Shown: positions 21,249 to 34,685, counted from the stretch's first letter. The stretch is DNA of 64,000 bases from Cytidiella melzeri (GCA_022592445.1 JABYQR010000269.1:1-64000); one strand, 5' to 3'. Numbers and translations: made by a program. The notes: generated by a model not told the origin, from the letters alone.

Positions 21249-22492
21249 CTAAACTGTCCACACCTCTACACCTTCTGTAGCACGGTCCATCGAGTGCAAA
21301 AGCTTCGGCCGACCCGACCCTCTTTTGAGAGAAAATATGGCCGAGGATCCTGCAAATACTGTATCTATGATGCGACGCGAATAAGAATGGAAGGTTGTTC
21401 AGAATAAGCACTGGCTGACCTCACCGTTGTCTCTCCCACCACGATTGCACACTATCACAATGGTTTCGTGAGCGTCAATTGCAGAATTGTCGTGAGATTC
21501 GCCATCCGAGTCGCTATCGCCTCCCACATTCTCCAGTTCATCTGTTCTCGCCCACAGAGGTCTTAGTCTCGCGAGCCAATAGTTTATAGTGCTCCAATCT
21601 TTGGGATTGTCAACTTCTTCCCCGGAATCTAGCCACGCGTTCAACAAAACAAGCACATTGGCCTTGTTCTCGATGCAGAAGTCTGCGATCTCGTATGGTC
21701 CGCCATCTGATGTCCAGATTGCGGGAGGCTGTGTGTTCAGGTCCATGCAAATTCCAAGTGCCATTGTATGTATGGGACGTGGGAGTTTATACACAGCAAA
21801 GCCGGTTCCTGTTCGCAGTGGACGATGCGAATCAGTTCTTTCTTCCCATGCAAGGTGACTGACATACCTGGTTTCGACCATGTCATATCTGTGTCATATG
21901 GATTCGTCTTACGATAGTTGCCTATGAATTCACCATCCGGTCCGTATAATATAGCACTGTTTGCGCCAACTTCGTCGGTAGGAGTGTTGTATGGTTTTTG
22001 GTTTAGAGTAGGCTGACGTGGTTCGTCAGGTGCGAGGCGTTCAGGGTATCCGGCGACGACATAGCAATGTAATCGCTTGGCCAGCTCTAAGCAGAAATTT
22101 GAGGTAGGACCTGTTTTAGGGTCCTCAAGGTATGGTGAAACTGCGGTAACGTCCGGGAAAGCGTAACCTGTTGGCGTCGAAGCGGTCGACTCAAGTCGAC
22201 TCGAAACAATTGTAAGCACATACCAGTGAAAATCATCTCGGGAAGACAAACAAGGTCCACTGTATCTGGCTGTAACCTGGTCAAAAATAAAGCCAACAAT
22301 GTCGATCAGATGCACCTAGTTTTCTTGAATCAGTTACCCACTTGGCCACGATCCTCGAGGCTGTCTCAATGTTTTCCTTCACTCGGCCAATCTTTTAAAA
22401 AAAAAGAAACTTTCAGAGGTTGAATTCATCGCATGTAACCCCCGATCGTATACCTTTGGCGCAAACTGTACGACTGCAACTCTCAATGACAT
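21249..22492 (-). CDS. NTA1: protein N-terminal amidase (Asn/Gln), nitrilase family
   Basis: NTA1 deamidates N-terminal Asn and Gln to Asp and Glu, feeding substrates to arginylation in the N-degron pathway. The nitrilase catalytic triad is visible: Glu in CLPEMIFTGYAF, Lys in GNYRKTNPYDTD and Cys in ALGICMDLN. Exon 1 encodes MSLRVAVVQFAPK (22492-22454), and the protein then continues through IGRVKENIETASRIVAKW and PDTVDLVCLPEM. The last exon is joined across an intron with acceptor CATCATAG near 21367, giving DTVFAGSSAIFSLKRGSGRP and ending EGVEVWTV at 21249. An acidic insertion (GGDSDSDGESHDNS) precedes the last intron. Length is about 320 residues, somewhat shorter than the yeast enzyme. 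It is divergent from BMS1. Confidence 0.9.
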
Positions 22493-22801
22493 CTTTCTGC
22501 CACCGTGACTGGCTTGTGCTCGAAGGGATCGCGATAGTTTTGCCACAAGATGTGGCAGAGATGCCTGTAAGTATTTTCTTAGTAGATTTATGATGTAGAT
22601 AGAATTTATAATGCAGTCTTCGGGAATAGTATGGGTGAGGAACGACGTGGTGGCAAGTATGAAGGGGAGTGGCGGGGTTGATTGCCGGCGTAATTGCCGG
22701 AGATCACTCTCCGCCGAAAATTATTGGACTCTTACATGCGTCCCACTTGAGCTTCAGCAGCCACCCGTCCTCAAACTCGTTTTCTGGCGACCGCAGGGAG
22801 C
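22493..22801. promoter_or_regulatory. NTA1-BMS1 divergent intergenic region
   Basis: The 309 bp between the two start codons must contain both promoters. I see a TATAATGC at about 22608-22615 but no site that I can assign with confidence. Confidence 0.35.
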
Positions 22802-25800
22802 ATGGAACAACAACAAAATAGGGCGCACCGACCTGCGCACTCTGGGGCCAAAGCCGAGAAGAAGAAGGGAAAGGGGAAGGAAAAACAGCAGGGATTCAAT
22901 GAAAAGGTACATGATGCAAACCGCGCCTTGGATGAGCTCTACCTATATGCATTTGCACACAGGCGTTCGCCCCACGATCCGGCCGACGAGCAGAGAAGCA
23001 AGGCCGTCGTGCTGCTGAGCGTGATCAAACGCGGCTTCATGTCCCCCTCGTAGACCGCACACCGGACGACGAGCCTCCTCCGGTCGTGGTCGCCATTGTC
23101 GGTCCTCCAGGAGTTGGCAAAACCACACTAGTCAAGAGTCTCGTCAGAAGGTACACAAAACAGACCTTGAACCAGGTCCAGGGCCCTGTGACTGTTGTCA
23201 GCGGCAAGAAGAAACGCATAACGTTCCTTGAATGCAATAACGACCTCAATTCCATGATTGACGTCGCTAAGATCGCGGACCTCGTACTGCTTATGATTGA
23301 TGGCTCTTATGGCTTCGAAATGGTGACTCTTGCTGTTTAGCTATAATCAGAGTGTCTAATGTGTTGTGGGCAGGAAACATTCGAGTTCTTGAACATCCTC
23401 CAATCACACGGCTTCCCGAAAGTCATCGGCATCCTCACGCACCTCGACCTCATCAAGAAGGCCTCGACACTGCGCGACACAAAGAAAGTGCTGAAGAAGC
23501 GTTTTTGGACAGAGATATACCAAGGCGCGAAGCTGTTCTACCTGTCCGGTGTCCTCAATGGCCGGTACCCTGACACAGAAATTATGAACCTCTCCCGCTT
23601 CATCAGCGTCATGAAATTTCGACCGCTCGTCTTCCGCAATACTCACCCTTACATGCTCGCAGACCGTATAGAAGACCTCACGCCTCGTGAACAGGTGCGA
23701 GAGTCAAAAGGGAAATGCGACAGGACTGTCACCGTTTACGGCTACCTTCGAGGAACAAATTTACGGATGGGCAGCAAAGTTCATATACCTGGCGTAGGTG
23801 ACCTGGAAGTGCGCACTATCACGAAGCTCGGCGACCCGTGTCCATTGCCTGACGCAGACAGCGAGAAGCGGCGAAAGTTGAGCGAAAAGAAGAGGCTACT
23901 CGTACATGCGCCTATGAGCGACGTTGGAGGGGTGATATACGACAAGGACGCTGTATACATCAACGTTCCCGGTAGCTTCACTAGGGGAGGTGACGAAGGT
24001 ACGCCGCTAGGCTGTGTAGTTTTCCAAAGCATGACTAAGTCCATCTACAGTTCCGCAAGGAGAAGGAGAAAAGATGGTGATGGACTTGCAGGACGTCAGT
24101 TCTACCCTTGAAGACGCAGTGGCCCGGAGTCAAATCAAGCTATTTGGCTCATCCTCCAAACCTTTGAGTGTTGACCCGGGACCAAGCCGACTGCACAATA
24201 GCTCTGACGAAGAGGAAGACGCAAGCGACGAATCAAGCGAGGAGGAGGACGAGAAGGGGGAGGATATTGACGAGGACTTTGGATCTGAGGACGATTGGGG
24301 AGGTGAATCTGATGAGGATTTGACTGTGGGCGACGAGGACGGGGTCGAAGAGGACGGAGATCAGCGGAATAGAGGACGATCTGCCCCTAGAACACCACAT
24401 CGTACGGCTCGCGATTTGTCTACCGCACATGACAGAAAAGAAAAAGGGAAGGACGTCGAGTACGCAGACAGCGACTCTGACCTCGGGAGTCTCAGTGACG
24501 ATGGCGAGGAAGGGAGGCTGGGTGGGCAGCGAGTGCGTTTCGGTGAGGAGAACGATGAAGATATCGAGTCGGACGAGGACGAAGAAGGCTCGGATGAAGA
24601 GCAGATACCTCGGTGGAAGGTGGATCTCGCTTCGAAAGCACAATCTGCGTCCTTGCAACGGTCTAAACAGAGACGGAAGAACTGGATGAAGCTGATCTAC
24701 TCTTCCAGTCTTACTCCAGAACAGATATTACTCGATGGGTCAGCCTCTTCGTCGCATGATAACAACATGGATGAAGACGAGGATGATTTTTTCACCGTGA
24801 AATCGCGTGACACGCTAGCTGCGGGAGATGAAGAGCTAGATATGACGAAGGAGAGGATAGATGTAGAAGAGTTGAAGCAGTGGGATGACGAGGAGCTGTT
24901 AGATTCTATCAGAGGTCTGTTTATTACAGGCGGGGACAGCGCAAGTGGTGGAGAAGGCGATGGGTACGAAGATCTTGAGGCGGAAGCGGACTTCGAGGAT
25001 CTGGAGGCGACTGGCGACGGAGAGGCTGAGGGTGGCGCGAAGGGTGCAGTAGACCCCGAAACTGCTCGGGCAGCCGCCTTGGCAGCGAAGAAGGAGGCCT
25101 TGAAGCGTAAGTTCGACGAACAGTATGATGATCCAGAGGCTACGAAGATGGATTTCTACGACGAGAAGAAGGAGGAGATCGCTCGACAGCTGCAGCTGAA
25201 CAAGGCTGAATTTGCGGACGTAGACCCTGAGGCACGGGCCCTCGTGGAAGGCTACCGCCCAGGCGCATATGTTCGCATCGAACTTGAAGATGTCCCAGCT
25301 GAAATGATTGAGAACTTTGATCCGGCTTACCCAATCGTTGTCGGCGGGTTGCTCCCTGCAGAGGAGCGCTTTGGCTATTTACAAGTTCGTATCAAGAGGC
25401 ACCGATGGTACGCGAAGACGCTGAAGACGAATGACCCGCTCATATTCTCTCTCGGCTGGAGACGCTTCCAGAGTATTCCTATATACTCTTTAGATGACCA
25501 CTCAATCCGGATGCGCATGTTGAAGTACACTCCAGAGCACATGCACTGCTACGCTACTTTTTACGGCCCCGTGGCTCTCCCGAACACCGGTTTCTGCGCG
25601 TTCAACTCTTTATCGGGGGACGTCTCCGGGTTCAGAATCTCTGCGACAGGAGTCGTACTGGACATTGATCGATCGACGAAGATCGTCAAGAAGCTGAAGC
25701 TGACCGGAGTGCCGTACAAGATCTTCAAAAATACTGCGTTCGTGAAAGACATGTTCAACAGTGCTCTCGAGGTGGCCAAGTTCGAGGGTGCCAACATCCG

Positions 25801-26515
25801 TACTGTGTCAGGGATCCGTGGTCAGGTGAAGAAAGCACTCACCAAACCCGACGGTGCATTCCGAGCTACCTTCGAAGACAAGGTCCTTATGAGCGGTAAA
25901 TGAACTCTCAGCCATCATATGTGCGAACGTCTACTGAAATGTGATATTCAAGACATCATTTTCCTACGTGCATGGTATTCGATACAACCTCGAAAGTTCT
26001 ACAACCCCGTCACGTCCCTTCTGCTCTCGCACAAGAACCAATGGTCAGGCATGCGTCTGACTGGCCAGGTTCGTCGGGAAGAGGGCCTCAAGACGCCTCT
26101 CAATGTAAATTCGACCTACAAAGCTGTAGAGCGTACGCCTCGGAGGTTCAACACGCTCAAGGTCCCGAAGAATCTACAAGCCGCGCTGCCGTACGCATCC
26201 AAACCAAAGTTGATGAAGCCTCAACGGGGGCAGACGTACATGCAGAAGCGTGCAGTAGTTCTCGAGCCGGAAGAGAAGAAGGCGATTGCTTTGCTGCAGC
26301 AGATCCGTGCGTTGCGCAAGGATCAGGTGACGCGGAGGAAAGAGAAACAGAATGAAAGGAAGGAGGTGCACAAAAAGAAGGTTGCAAAGGAAGAGGCTAA
26401 GGCTACTGAGAAGGAGAAGGAGAAGCGAAAAGAGTATATGCGCGCAGCTGGCATGAAGAGCAAGAGAGAGGCGGATAGGGAAGAGGGAAGGAGTAGCAAG
26501 CGGAGGAAGACATGA
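22802..26515 (+). CDS. BMS1: ribosome biogenesis GTPase BMS1
   Basis: BMS1 is the nucleolar GTPase of the SSU processome that delivers Rcl1 to pre-ribosomes during 18S rRNA maturation. Five exons fit in phase: 22802-22906, 22963-23322, 23374-23998, 24051-25895 and 25953-26515, giving 1165 residues, close to the yeast protein. Visible parts: a basic N-terminus ending [29 protein letters not shown], the Walker A loop [10 protein letters not shown] at residues 82-91, and switch-like [14 protein letters not shown]. The AARP2CN region with [11 protein letters not shown] follows, then a long acidic middle (residues ~400-700), the conserved C-terminal domain ([41 protein letters not shown]) and a very basic tail ending SSKRRKT. 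The splice between GFNEK and AFAPRSG is set by the family sequence. Confidence 0.95.
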
Positions 26516-26691
26516 TGTTATATTACTCGCTTGGCGCGCGCCGGCCCATGTTTTACCTCGACTTAACTTCAGAGATCACTCACTGTGCATGAACCTCATA
26601 AGGGTAATAATTATGCATTATACGACATGTCGAAATGGAAGTTACAAAGCTGGAAACAAATGATGAAATCGTGTCTGGGTGATTAGAGAGT

Positions 26692-29600
26692 TTATTGCGC
26701 GAAAGCTTTCTCGAGGATATCCGCGATCTGTCGCTTATGAACAGCCTGGAAAAACAGAGCAAATTCAGCCAGTTGGAGAATACGTAGCACGGGGAAGGAT
26801 ACTGACCTTGCTGCCCGTTGCAACAGAGCTGGTAGGAGGACGGCTGACCAACTGGGGGTACTTGCCCTTGTGGTGCTCGGTTTCATTCGCAGCAGTCAAG
26901 ATACGAGGAGCAATATATGTCCAAGCACCGTTGTTAAGAGGCTCCTCCTATAGGGCTAAGTTAGCTTCATGACATTGAAGACAAATCTGACAATCGTACC
27001 TGAGCCCAGTACAGCTCGGCGTTGGGGTACTTGTCCAAGTGGGGAGTAATCTATCCGATCGTCAAGTTAGCAGCAGATAAGAAAGAAAGTTGACCAGGTG
27101 TACGCACCAGGTCGTAAGGGAATGGCGAGATCTGCTCAAGACGAGAGATGGCAACGTCGTTGATGCCCTTCTCCTCACGCTCTTGAAGAAGTGTATGGTA
27201 AACTTGACCTACAACCATGGCCATTCAGTGATCGTGTGAGTAAGGCGATACAGCGACCGGACTTACCAGAGCAGAGAATGTGTCGGCGGACCTTCTCGGG
27301 CTCGACCATATTTTCAGGATGAGAATCAGGAATGTAGCGTTGGAAGTGAGTCTCGCCAACCATCTCCGACAGGTCCGAACGAGCCTTGGGATGCCGAAGA
27401 AGGGCTTTCGAGAAGAACACGATGAGCTGAAGAGTGCAAGGTTAGTACCATTTTATGATAACGCGAATCTTTCAGGCGTACCGGCTTGCGGAAGTCACGG
27501 TGGATCTGACGACGAAGAACATGGAACTATAAATAGCGGTTAGTAACGAAAGGCCCAAACGGGATGCACACCGACGTACGTAGTTCGCAGGGGTACTAAG
27601 ATAACAAGTGTCAGCGAACATGATATAGGTAAAATAAACAACCGCAGGGCTTACGTAGGGTATACAACTTGCATATTGCAGTCCTGGTGCTGACGCTCGA
27701 TCTTCTCCGGTGTGGGGTAGATATGCGGGTGGTCATCACAGAGTTGCAAGAATCGCTCGATCCTACCACTGGAGTGCTCAGGACCCTGTCCATCGTATCC
27801 ATGTGGCAAGCTCATGACGAGCCCACTGCGCTGCAACCACTTCCTCTCGCCCGAGGCGATGAACTGGTCGATGATACATTGCGCGTTGTTTGCAAAATCA
27901 CCGAATTGAGCCTCCCAAATAGTCAAGTTGTCCGGTGAGACGAGGGAATATCCCAGCTCAAATCCGAGAGCTCCAAATTCGGAAAGTGAAGAGTTGCAGA
28001 CGACGAAACGGGCCTGATTGGAGCCGAGGTCATTCAGAGGAATATATTGCTGTTCGTTCTCCTGGTCGTGGACCACAGCGTGACGTTGCGAGAATGTACC
28101 ACGCTCGACATCCTGACCAGAGAGACGGACATGGATTTTCTCAAGGGCGAGCGAGCCGAAAGCCAGGGCTTCTGCAGTGGCCCAATCGATGTTCTGGCCC
28201 TCGTCAACATTCTTGCCACGCGTGGTCAGGATACGAGCAAGGTTCTTGTGAGGGGTGAAGCCTTGAGGGAAGGATGAAATGACTTTGCCGATACGCCTAA
28301 GGACCTCCTCATCTGTACCAGTGGCACGCGTCGGGAGCGTTTCTTCAGCTAACTGCTTCGGTGATGGGAATCCAGTCCAAGCGGCAGACAACCACTCCTT
28401 CGAAGTTGGCACGTAGTCCTTTGCCTTGGATGCGGCGGTCTCGAGCATGCCCCAGACCCACTTCTTATGTTCCTCAATTTCCTTCTCGGTGAATGTGTTC
28501 CGGCCGACCAAGAACTTGGTGTACTTGGTCAAGGGAGTGGGCTGCGCAGCGATAGCCTTGTACATACGAGGTTGAGTGAAGCTGGGTTGGTCAGTTTCGT
28601 TGTGGCCGTGGCGACGGTAGCAGACAATATCAACGACGACATCCTTCTTCCACTTGGCGCGGTAGTCGGCCGCAAGTTGGCAGACAAAGTTGACTGCCTC
28701 TACGTTGTCGCCGTTCACGTGGAAGATCGGTGCGTCGATGGCCTTTGCAATATCGGAGGGGTAGGGAGTGGAACGAGCGAAGCGAGGATCGGTAGTGAAA
28801 CCAATCTGGTTGTTCACGATCAAGTGGATGGTTCCTCCAGTACCATAGTTCGGCAAGTTGTGGAAGCCTGTTGTCTCGTAAACAACGCCTTGACCCGCGA
28901 ACGCAGCGTCACCGTGCAGTAATACACCCATAGCCGTGTTGTGGTTCTGCTCGTCGTTCTCCAGATGCTGAAGAGCTCTTGTCTTACCGAGGACAACGGG
29001 ATCCTCGGCCTCAAGATGCGAAGGGTTGGCAACAAGCGATAGCGCGACTTTCTTGCCAGAGGGCGTCGGGCGAACGTAGTTGGCGCCTAGATGATACTTG
29101 ACATCACCTCCAGGGGAGGAGTCATCATCAGCAGTACCAGAGAATTCATTGAGGATAGCCTCGATTGGTTTCCTAATGACGTTCGCAAGGACGTTGAGAC
29201 GACCACGATGTGGCATACCGATGGTGATGTGCTTGACGCCGTGGTCGACGGAGCGGTCGATAAGAGCTTTCATACCAGGAATGAGGGACTCGCAGCCTTC
29301 AAGACCGAAGCGCTTTTCGTTCGGGTACTTGCTGGCAATGAACTTCTCGAAACTCTCCGACCAGATCAAGCGGTCAAGAACCATGCGCTTCTCCTCCAGA
29401 GTATAATTCCATGGTTTGGGAATTTCGACGCGCTCCCTTATCCAATCGCACTGTTCCTTGTCAGGAATGTGGACATACTGAATTCCGACAGCGCCGCCTA
29501 CGGAAGACAGTCAATGTTGGGAGAAAAATCACGGTGTTTCGTAACATACAATATATGCGCTTGCACAGTTTGATGATTTCACCAATGGACATCGTTTTAC

Positions 29601-30479
29601 GGTCCTCCGTTGCAAAGTGAGGCAGGATACCGGGTCCGAGAGTGATCTCCTTCTCCAGGTCACGCTCAGAGAAGCCAAAATGACTGAGCTCCAGCTCAGG
29701 AGGAACGTGTTTACTGAGATCAGCATCCAAGATTCCCAAAGGATCGAGGTCGGCGACATGATGTCCGCGAACTTGGTACGCACGAACCAAGAGTTGTACC
29801 TATGGATCCACAATCAGTAATGCTCTTCGTACATTACCCGACAACGAGAAACTGAGAAAACAAGGCGTTCGAGTGCGTGTATGGTGGAACACGTAAACGA
29901 ACGCTCTCATCCTCTCCGCCTGTGACGTCCCAATGATAGACAGCCAATCAGCGTGCGCCAAGCCAGCTGCTCGTGGACGTAGAGACCGCGTTCTTCCCGT
30001 CTGCAAGAGCTGCCGTGCAAGTGCTTGGTGTCACTATCCGAACCCTCCCGTCACAGCACCATCCTCAAACCCAAGGCATGTGGTGAATCACGAGCGCTTA
30101 TACCAGCAGTACGCACCTTCAAGTGGTCGTCCAGCTCCGTACCTCCCGAACTATGCAGAGATGGCGCACCTCCTGAAGGCATAGGTACTACAGTTGGTGG
30201 TGGTTGGAAAGCCTGAGGGCTTGAAAGACCCTTCTTATCCATGCCGTTGAAGTAAACGTCCCAAGAAACGTGGACAGACTTGGGATCTTGTCTCCACAGC
30301 CTGTACATTTCCTCGACGTAATATGTATTTGTGCCATTCGCAAACGGGTCGTTTGGTGAAGGCGGTTTTGCAGGAGAAGCCGTGGCGAGAGCGCGATAAC
30401 CGAGCGGGAGTTCAGCATTCTGAGTGCGGAGCGCGATGTTAGGCCATCGCCTGAGAACCCGGGCGTGTCTTGACAACAT
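26692..30479 (-). CDS. KGD1: 2-oxoglutarate dehydrogenase E1, mitochondrial
   Basis: Thiamine-diphosphate enzyme of the TCA cycle that decarboxylates 2-oxoglutarate and passes the succinyl group to E2. The start at 30479 gives a basic presequence ([18 protein letters not shown]) typical of mitochondrial import. The OGDH-type N-terminus follows ([20 protein letters not shown]), which sets it apart from shorter DHTKD1 proteins. Further on are [20 protein letters not shown], the TPP-binding [14 protein letters not shown] with [35 protein letters not shown], then [20 protein letters not shown] and [20 protein letters not shown]. It ends with [24 protein letters not shown] and DILEKAFAQ. Most introns are short, but the first (30116-29800) is 317 nt. 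Its 3' end is only about 180 bp from that of BMS1. Confidence 0.95.
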
Positions 30480-31099
30480 TGTCAGAGGTACACAAGAAAG
30501 TCCACTCCTCCTCACGTCGTTCAAGGGTGTGTAGAGGATGAGAAGATAGAGATAGAGAGACGAGGGTGGCGGTAGTGAAGCAAGTGGTCGGTGTGACTGC
30601 GTACAGATCCGTTATAAGTAGGATGGCGCAGGAGCGCGAACTGATCCGGACTGGTCGAATGACCTGCGTCGGCCGATTTTGGCACCCGCCACCGACCTGT
30701 GCTGCCCTCCTCATCCCGCCTCCATCCTCACTATACGCAAAGAACTTACCCGTGGCCTGAGCCTTGTACATACTGAACGTTCATAACGTCCATTACACGC
30801 AATTGCTTTGACAGAGAATTAACACAGGTCAACTTGGCAGGCGCCCTGTCTATGAACATCATATGCATCTTTCACAAGTCCAACTTTTCCCAACTATTCG
30901 CTCTACAAAACACTCTGAAGGCTCGAGATTGGAGACCAGAGCGGATTGGACAACGGTCACAACGGTCAACACTACAGTCTGAGTCAGCTCACAGGTGATT
31001 CGGAAAAACATTCCGTTCGGCCTGAGGCTTGTCCGCAAACGCTCACCACGAACATTGGTTGGCGAACGAGAAAGTCTCTGCCGGTGGAATAAACCAGCG
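30480..31099. promoter_or_regulatory. KGD1-CoA-transferase divergent intergenic region
   Basis: The 620 bp between the two start codons carry the promoters of both mitochondrial genes. I cannot point to individual factor sites from sequence alone. No other gene is seen. Confidence 0.35.
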
Positions 31100-32901
31100 A
31101 TGTCGCTGATTCGTGCGAACCTGAAGTGTCTTCGTCCGACGCCCAACTTCCTGTGCTCTGCCAATGTGTCCCGCGGCGCACGGCTCTACCAGAGGGGAGC
31201 AGCACCATCTCATGATATCCCCCAAGGCATTCCACCGCCTCTCAAAGGTATAAAGATACTCGACCTCTCTCGCGTATTAGCCGGACCAACTGCGACTATG
31301 CTTCTCGCTGACCTCGGTGCTGATGTCATCAAAGTCGAGGAGGTCACCCGCGGAGATGACACAAGTAAGCAACCTATTTCCTTCCATTCCAAAGTCTCAA
31401 ACACCCACATATATATGTGCTCATCGCATTTCCAAAAGGGTCGTGGAATCCACCATCTGCGCCCAACGTCGCCGACGCACCCGCCCCCCACCTCCCAGAC
31501 GAATCCGCCTACTTCCTCGCCGTCAACCGCAACAAACGGTCCATGACGGTAAACTTCAAAAAGCCCGAAGGCCTCGCTGTCGTACACAAGCTCGTAGCCC
31601 AGTCTGATGTCCTCGTGGAAAACTTCATATCTGGCAAGCTGGATGAGCTAGGCCTAGGCTGGGAGGACTGCAGGAAGATCAACCCGAGGTTAATCTACGC
31701 GAGCGTGACTGGGTATGGCCAGACAGGTCCGTACAGCAAGGCAGCGGGATACGACGTGATTATCGAGGGAGAGGCTGGGCTTATGCACATGTACACGTCT
31801 GTTTTCTTTTCGTCTCCAACATGAAGCTGAATATACTTTGGGTGTATAGAACCGGAGAACCGGACGGTCCACCGTGCAAAGTAGGCGTAGCCGTGACGGA
31901 CATTGCTACCGGTTTGTATACTCATGGGGCAGTCATGGCCGCTCTTTTATCACGGCAGCAGACAGGAAAGGGGGTATGGATTGATTGCAACTTGTTCGAA
32001 TCTCAAGTATGAGTACGCGTATCTGAAATGCAGAGGCTGCTAAATCGAACTGTAGCTTGCAGGCTTGGCGAACATTGCCTCCAACTATCTTATAGCAGGT
32101 CAAGAGGCTGGTAGACACGGCACAGCTCACCCTTCCATCGTGCCTTACCAGGTATTCCCGTGCAAGAACGGCTTTATCATGATTGGTGCAGGCAATGACA
32201 AGCAGGTACGCCGATAACATCACCTAGCCACCTATTTTCAGCTCAATTGAAACTACAAACAGTTTACTCTGCTAGCTACCAAGGTGCTCAAACGTCCTGA
32301 GCTCGCCACAGATCCCAAGTTCAACACGAACGGGAGCCGGGTGGCCAACCGCGCAGAACTCGTTCAGATTATCACAGATGCTCTGCAACAGCAAGAACGG
32401 GACCACTGGCTAAAAGAACTTACAGGCTTAGGGTATGTAGAACCTACAAGATTGCCAATGTCCACCAATAACCCGATGTTTTTGACGCCAGAGTACCGTT
32501 CGGCCCGATCAACAACATCAAGCAGACGTTTGAACATCCTCAAGCCGTTGCTCGCGGGGCGACAATTGAAGTCGACGCATGTGTCCCTTTTTGTTTTCGT
32601 TTCTACGAGTAACGGAAGTGCTGACAAAATGAAAAATAAAATCGTACAGCATCCTCGCGCGGGAAAGGTGAAGCTCGTGGCTCCTGCGGTGCATTACAAC
32701 GGGAAGCGCATGCCGGTGGACCGTCCTCCGCCGTACCTGTCGCAGCATACAGACGAGGTGGGTTTTCAGGCCTGGATGTGCTTCTCCTGGCAATTTTGCT
32801 AAAAAAAGTGCTTTCTTTCTTTCTTTTTCTATCAGATTCTTGAAGAACTTGGGTATTCAGCTGAGATGATCGACGCTTTGCGACAAAAGGGAATCGTCTA
32901 G
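31100..32901 (+). CDS. class III CoA-transferase (CaiB/BaiF), SUGCT-like
   Basis: Family III CoA-transferases move CoA between carboxylic acids through an aspartyl-CoA intermediate; the eukaryotic mitochondrial branch (SUGCT) makes glutaryl-CoA from glutarate and succinyl-CoA. The start ATG at 31100 gives a basic, Arg/Ser-rich N-terminus ([17 protein letters not shown]) suited to mitochondrial import. Family motifs follow: [75 protein letters not shown], and the catalytic Asp in [11 protein letters not shown]. Then come [30 protein letters not shown] and [15 protein letters not shown], ending DALRQKGIV. At least six introns are visible; one splits RGDDT from RSWNPP near 31364-31441. The acyl substrate is inferred, not shown. 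Confidence 0.85.
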
Positions 32902-33178
32902 TCTAGGGTGTAATGTGCTTACTTGCAATCAGCCATGCCGTGCATTGTGACTCCGCCGGTATCATCCCATGAGCCTACAGTCGATAGACTTGAGCTCTCG
33001 AGTACGTCAAGCACCTGTCAGCGTACGCAAATACAGACTTCAAGAAAGAGCTGCATGTACACACTTAAAACTAGTTATGTGATGTAGTTTTTAATCGAAG
33101 GTAATGTAACTGCTAACATCACCACACTACATATCTCCTACATATCACGGTACAACACATACATACAGCGCCGGCACC

Positions 33179-34685
33179 CTACACCACCGCAGCCCTCCTC
33201 TCGAACCCAGCCCCGGGCCTATCGTATTCCTCCAAAGCCTGCGAAACCGATCCGTACGTCTTCTCGCCCTCCTTCGACTTGGCGTCGCCCCCCACGGACA
33301 AGAGCACCGCGCGGTTGTTCGCGAACCGCATCGACTCGAGCTGCGAGCTGCTCGTCTCGTCAGACAGATCAGGTCTGTCGAACCTGATGACCCTGTTAGT
33401 TGCATCTTTGCTTCTCGTCACCCGGGAATGGACGTCGTTGGAGGTGAGTTGGAGGGCGGCGAGGATGATGATCATCGTCGGTGTGATGGCCTATGTATTA
33501 CATGACCGAGCAGAAGATCGTTGATTAGTTTGCTGTTGTAACAAGAAGGATATGACGGGATGAAGGGGGGGAGACGTACGGTGAGTTGTGCGATAGGATC
33601 GTAGACGATGTAAAAGGCATTCGAGGCGAGAAAGTAGAGTGTGATTTCACAGATGAGTGCGACAGAGTAGATCATGCCGGACTCGATGATGATGAGTAGC
33701 ACGCGCCAATAACGGAAGGCTCGTCTGTTGACACCTGCGACGCGGAGCATATACCTGGAATGTATGGGTATTTTTGTCGTTAGCATTGCGTGGAGATACC
33801 AAATAACATGGGCTGCGGTGAGCCAGCGAAAGAATGGGAAGGAATCTCACCAGACTCTGAGAGAGATCAGGACCGTAACGGTCAGGTTGGTGGCTAGCGA
33901 GAGACCGAACAAGGAACCGTTCCACTCTTGGAGGATAGTGGCGAACGCGCTGTGCAGCGCTTTTGACCGGGCAAAGTAGAACGTCTGTGCGAAACCGCAG
34001 ACTAGACGTCACACACACATATCCATCAGCTGTGCTCGTTGCAAAAATTAAAGTTAGGGAAGAAAAGAAAAGAAACTTGCCGGCAGAAGCGATGATCAGC
34101 ACAATGGGTACGATACACATCTTCCAGTTTTTTCCCCACACCAAGTAGCATCTCCAAACCTGATATAGGCATGTCAGCGCGCTGGTCGATACTAGTACGA
34201 CCGTTGCGCGAGTTCAACTTACGACCACACTGTCGCCAATGATAGACTAGAGCACACGAATCAACTTGATTACGGGAAACCCATGAAGAATAGAATATCA
34301 GACTGACGTTGACTGTATGTATCCCGACCTTGACGACATTGGCAGGGATGGATACGTCCGAGAAAAACGCGCCCGGACCGCCAGGCTGGTTTCGCAGGAC
34401 GATGAACCCTTCGATGAGCCGCTGGAAACCCAAAGAGACGTGGGCAGTCGAGAATGTGAACATGGTCATGGCGACAGCGAGCAAAAACTTGTTTATCGTG
34501 GGTGTGCGTCGGTAAATGGTGAGCGTCGTGACACACCCGCCGAAAAGGACAAAATTCATGCCTGTGAATTATGTTTTAGAATTTTCTGATCAGCTCTATC
34601 GTATAATGAGAAGGTGTTTACCATAAAACAACGTCTCAAGCCATATCGCGGACAAGTAAGCTTTGTCGAGAGGGATGGCGGACAT
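33179..34685 (-). CDS. seven-helix membrane protein, Agaricomycete family
   Basis: Integral membrane protein of unknown function from a family expanded in mushrooms; it has a receptor-like layout, but no ligand or G-protein link is shown. Exon 1 is 34685-34622 (MSAIPLDKAYLSAIWLETLF). Hydrophobic segments follow in order: NFVLFGGCVTTLTI, FLLAVAMTMFTFSTAHVSLG, the IIGDSVVV/YLVWGKNW region, CIVPIVLIIAS, a stretch with SLATNLTVTVLISLRVW, WRVLLIIIESGMIYSVALI, and TPTMIIILAALQLTS. The cytoplasmic tail is hydrophilic (RVTRSKDATNRVIRFDRP) and ends GAGFERRAAVV. Typical family marks are RCYLVWG and the RYWRVLLIIIESG helix. It converges with the CoA-transferase gene across 277 bp. Confidence 0.8.

Noticed and set aside
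29933..30184. Plus-strand frame inside the first KGD1 intron
   Set aside because: No start context, splice sites or domain support; the long intron is better explained as an intron.
26692..30479. DHTKD1 (2-oxoadipate dehydrogenase E1) instead of KGD1
   Set aside because: The N-terminal YVEEMY...DPKSVH region typical of 2-oxoglutarate dehydrogenase E1 is present.
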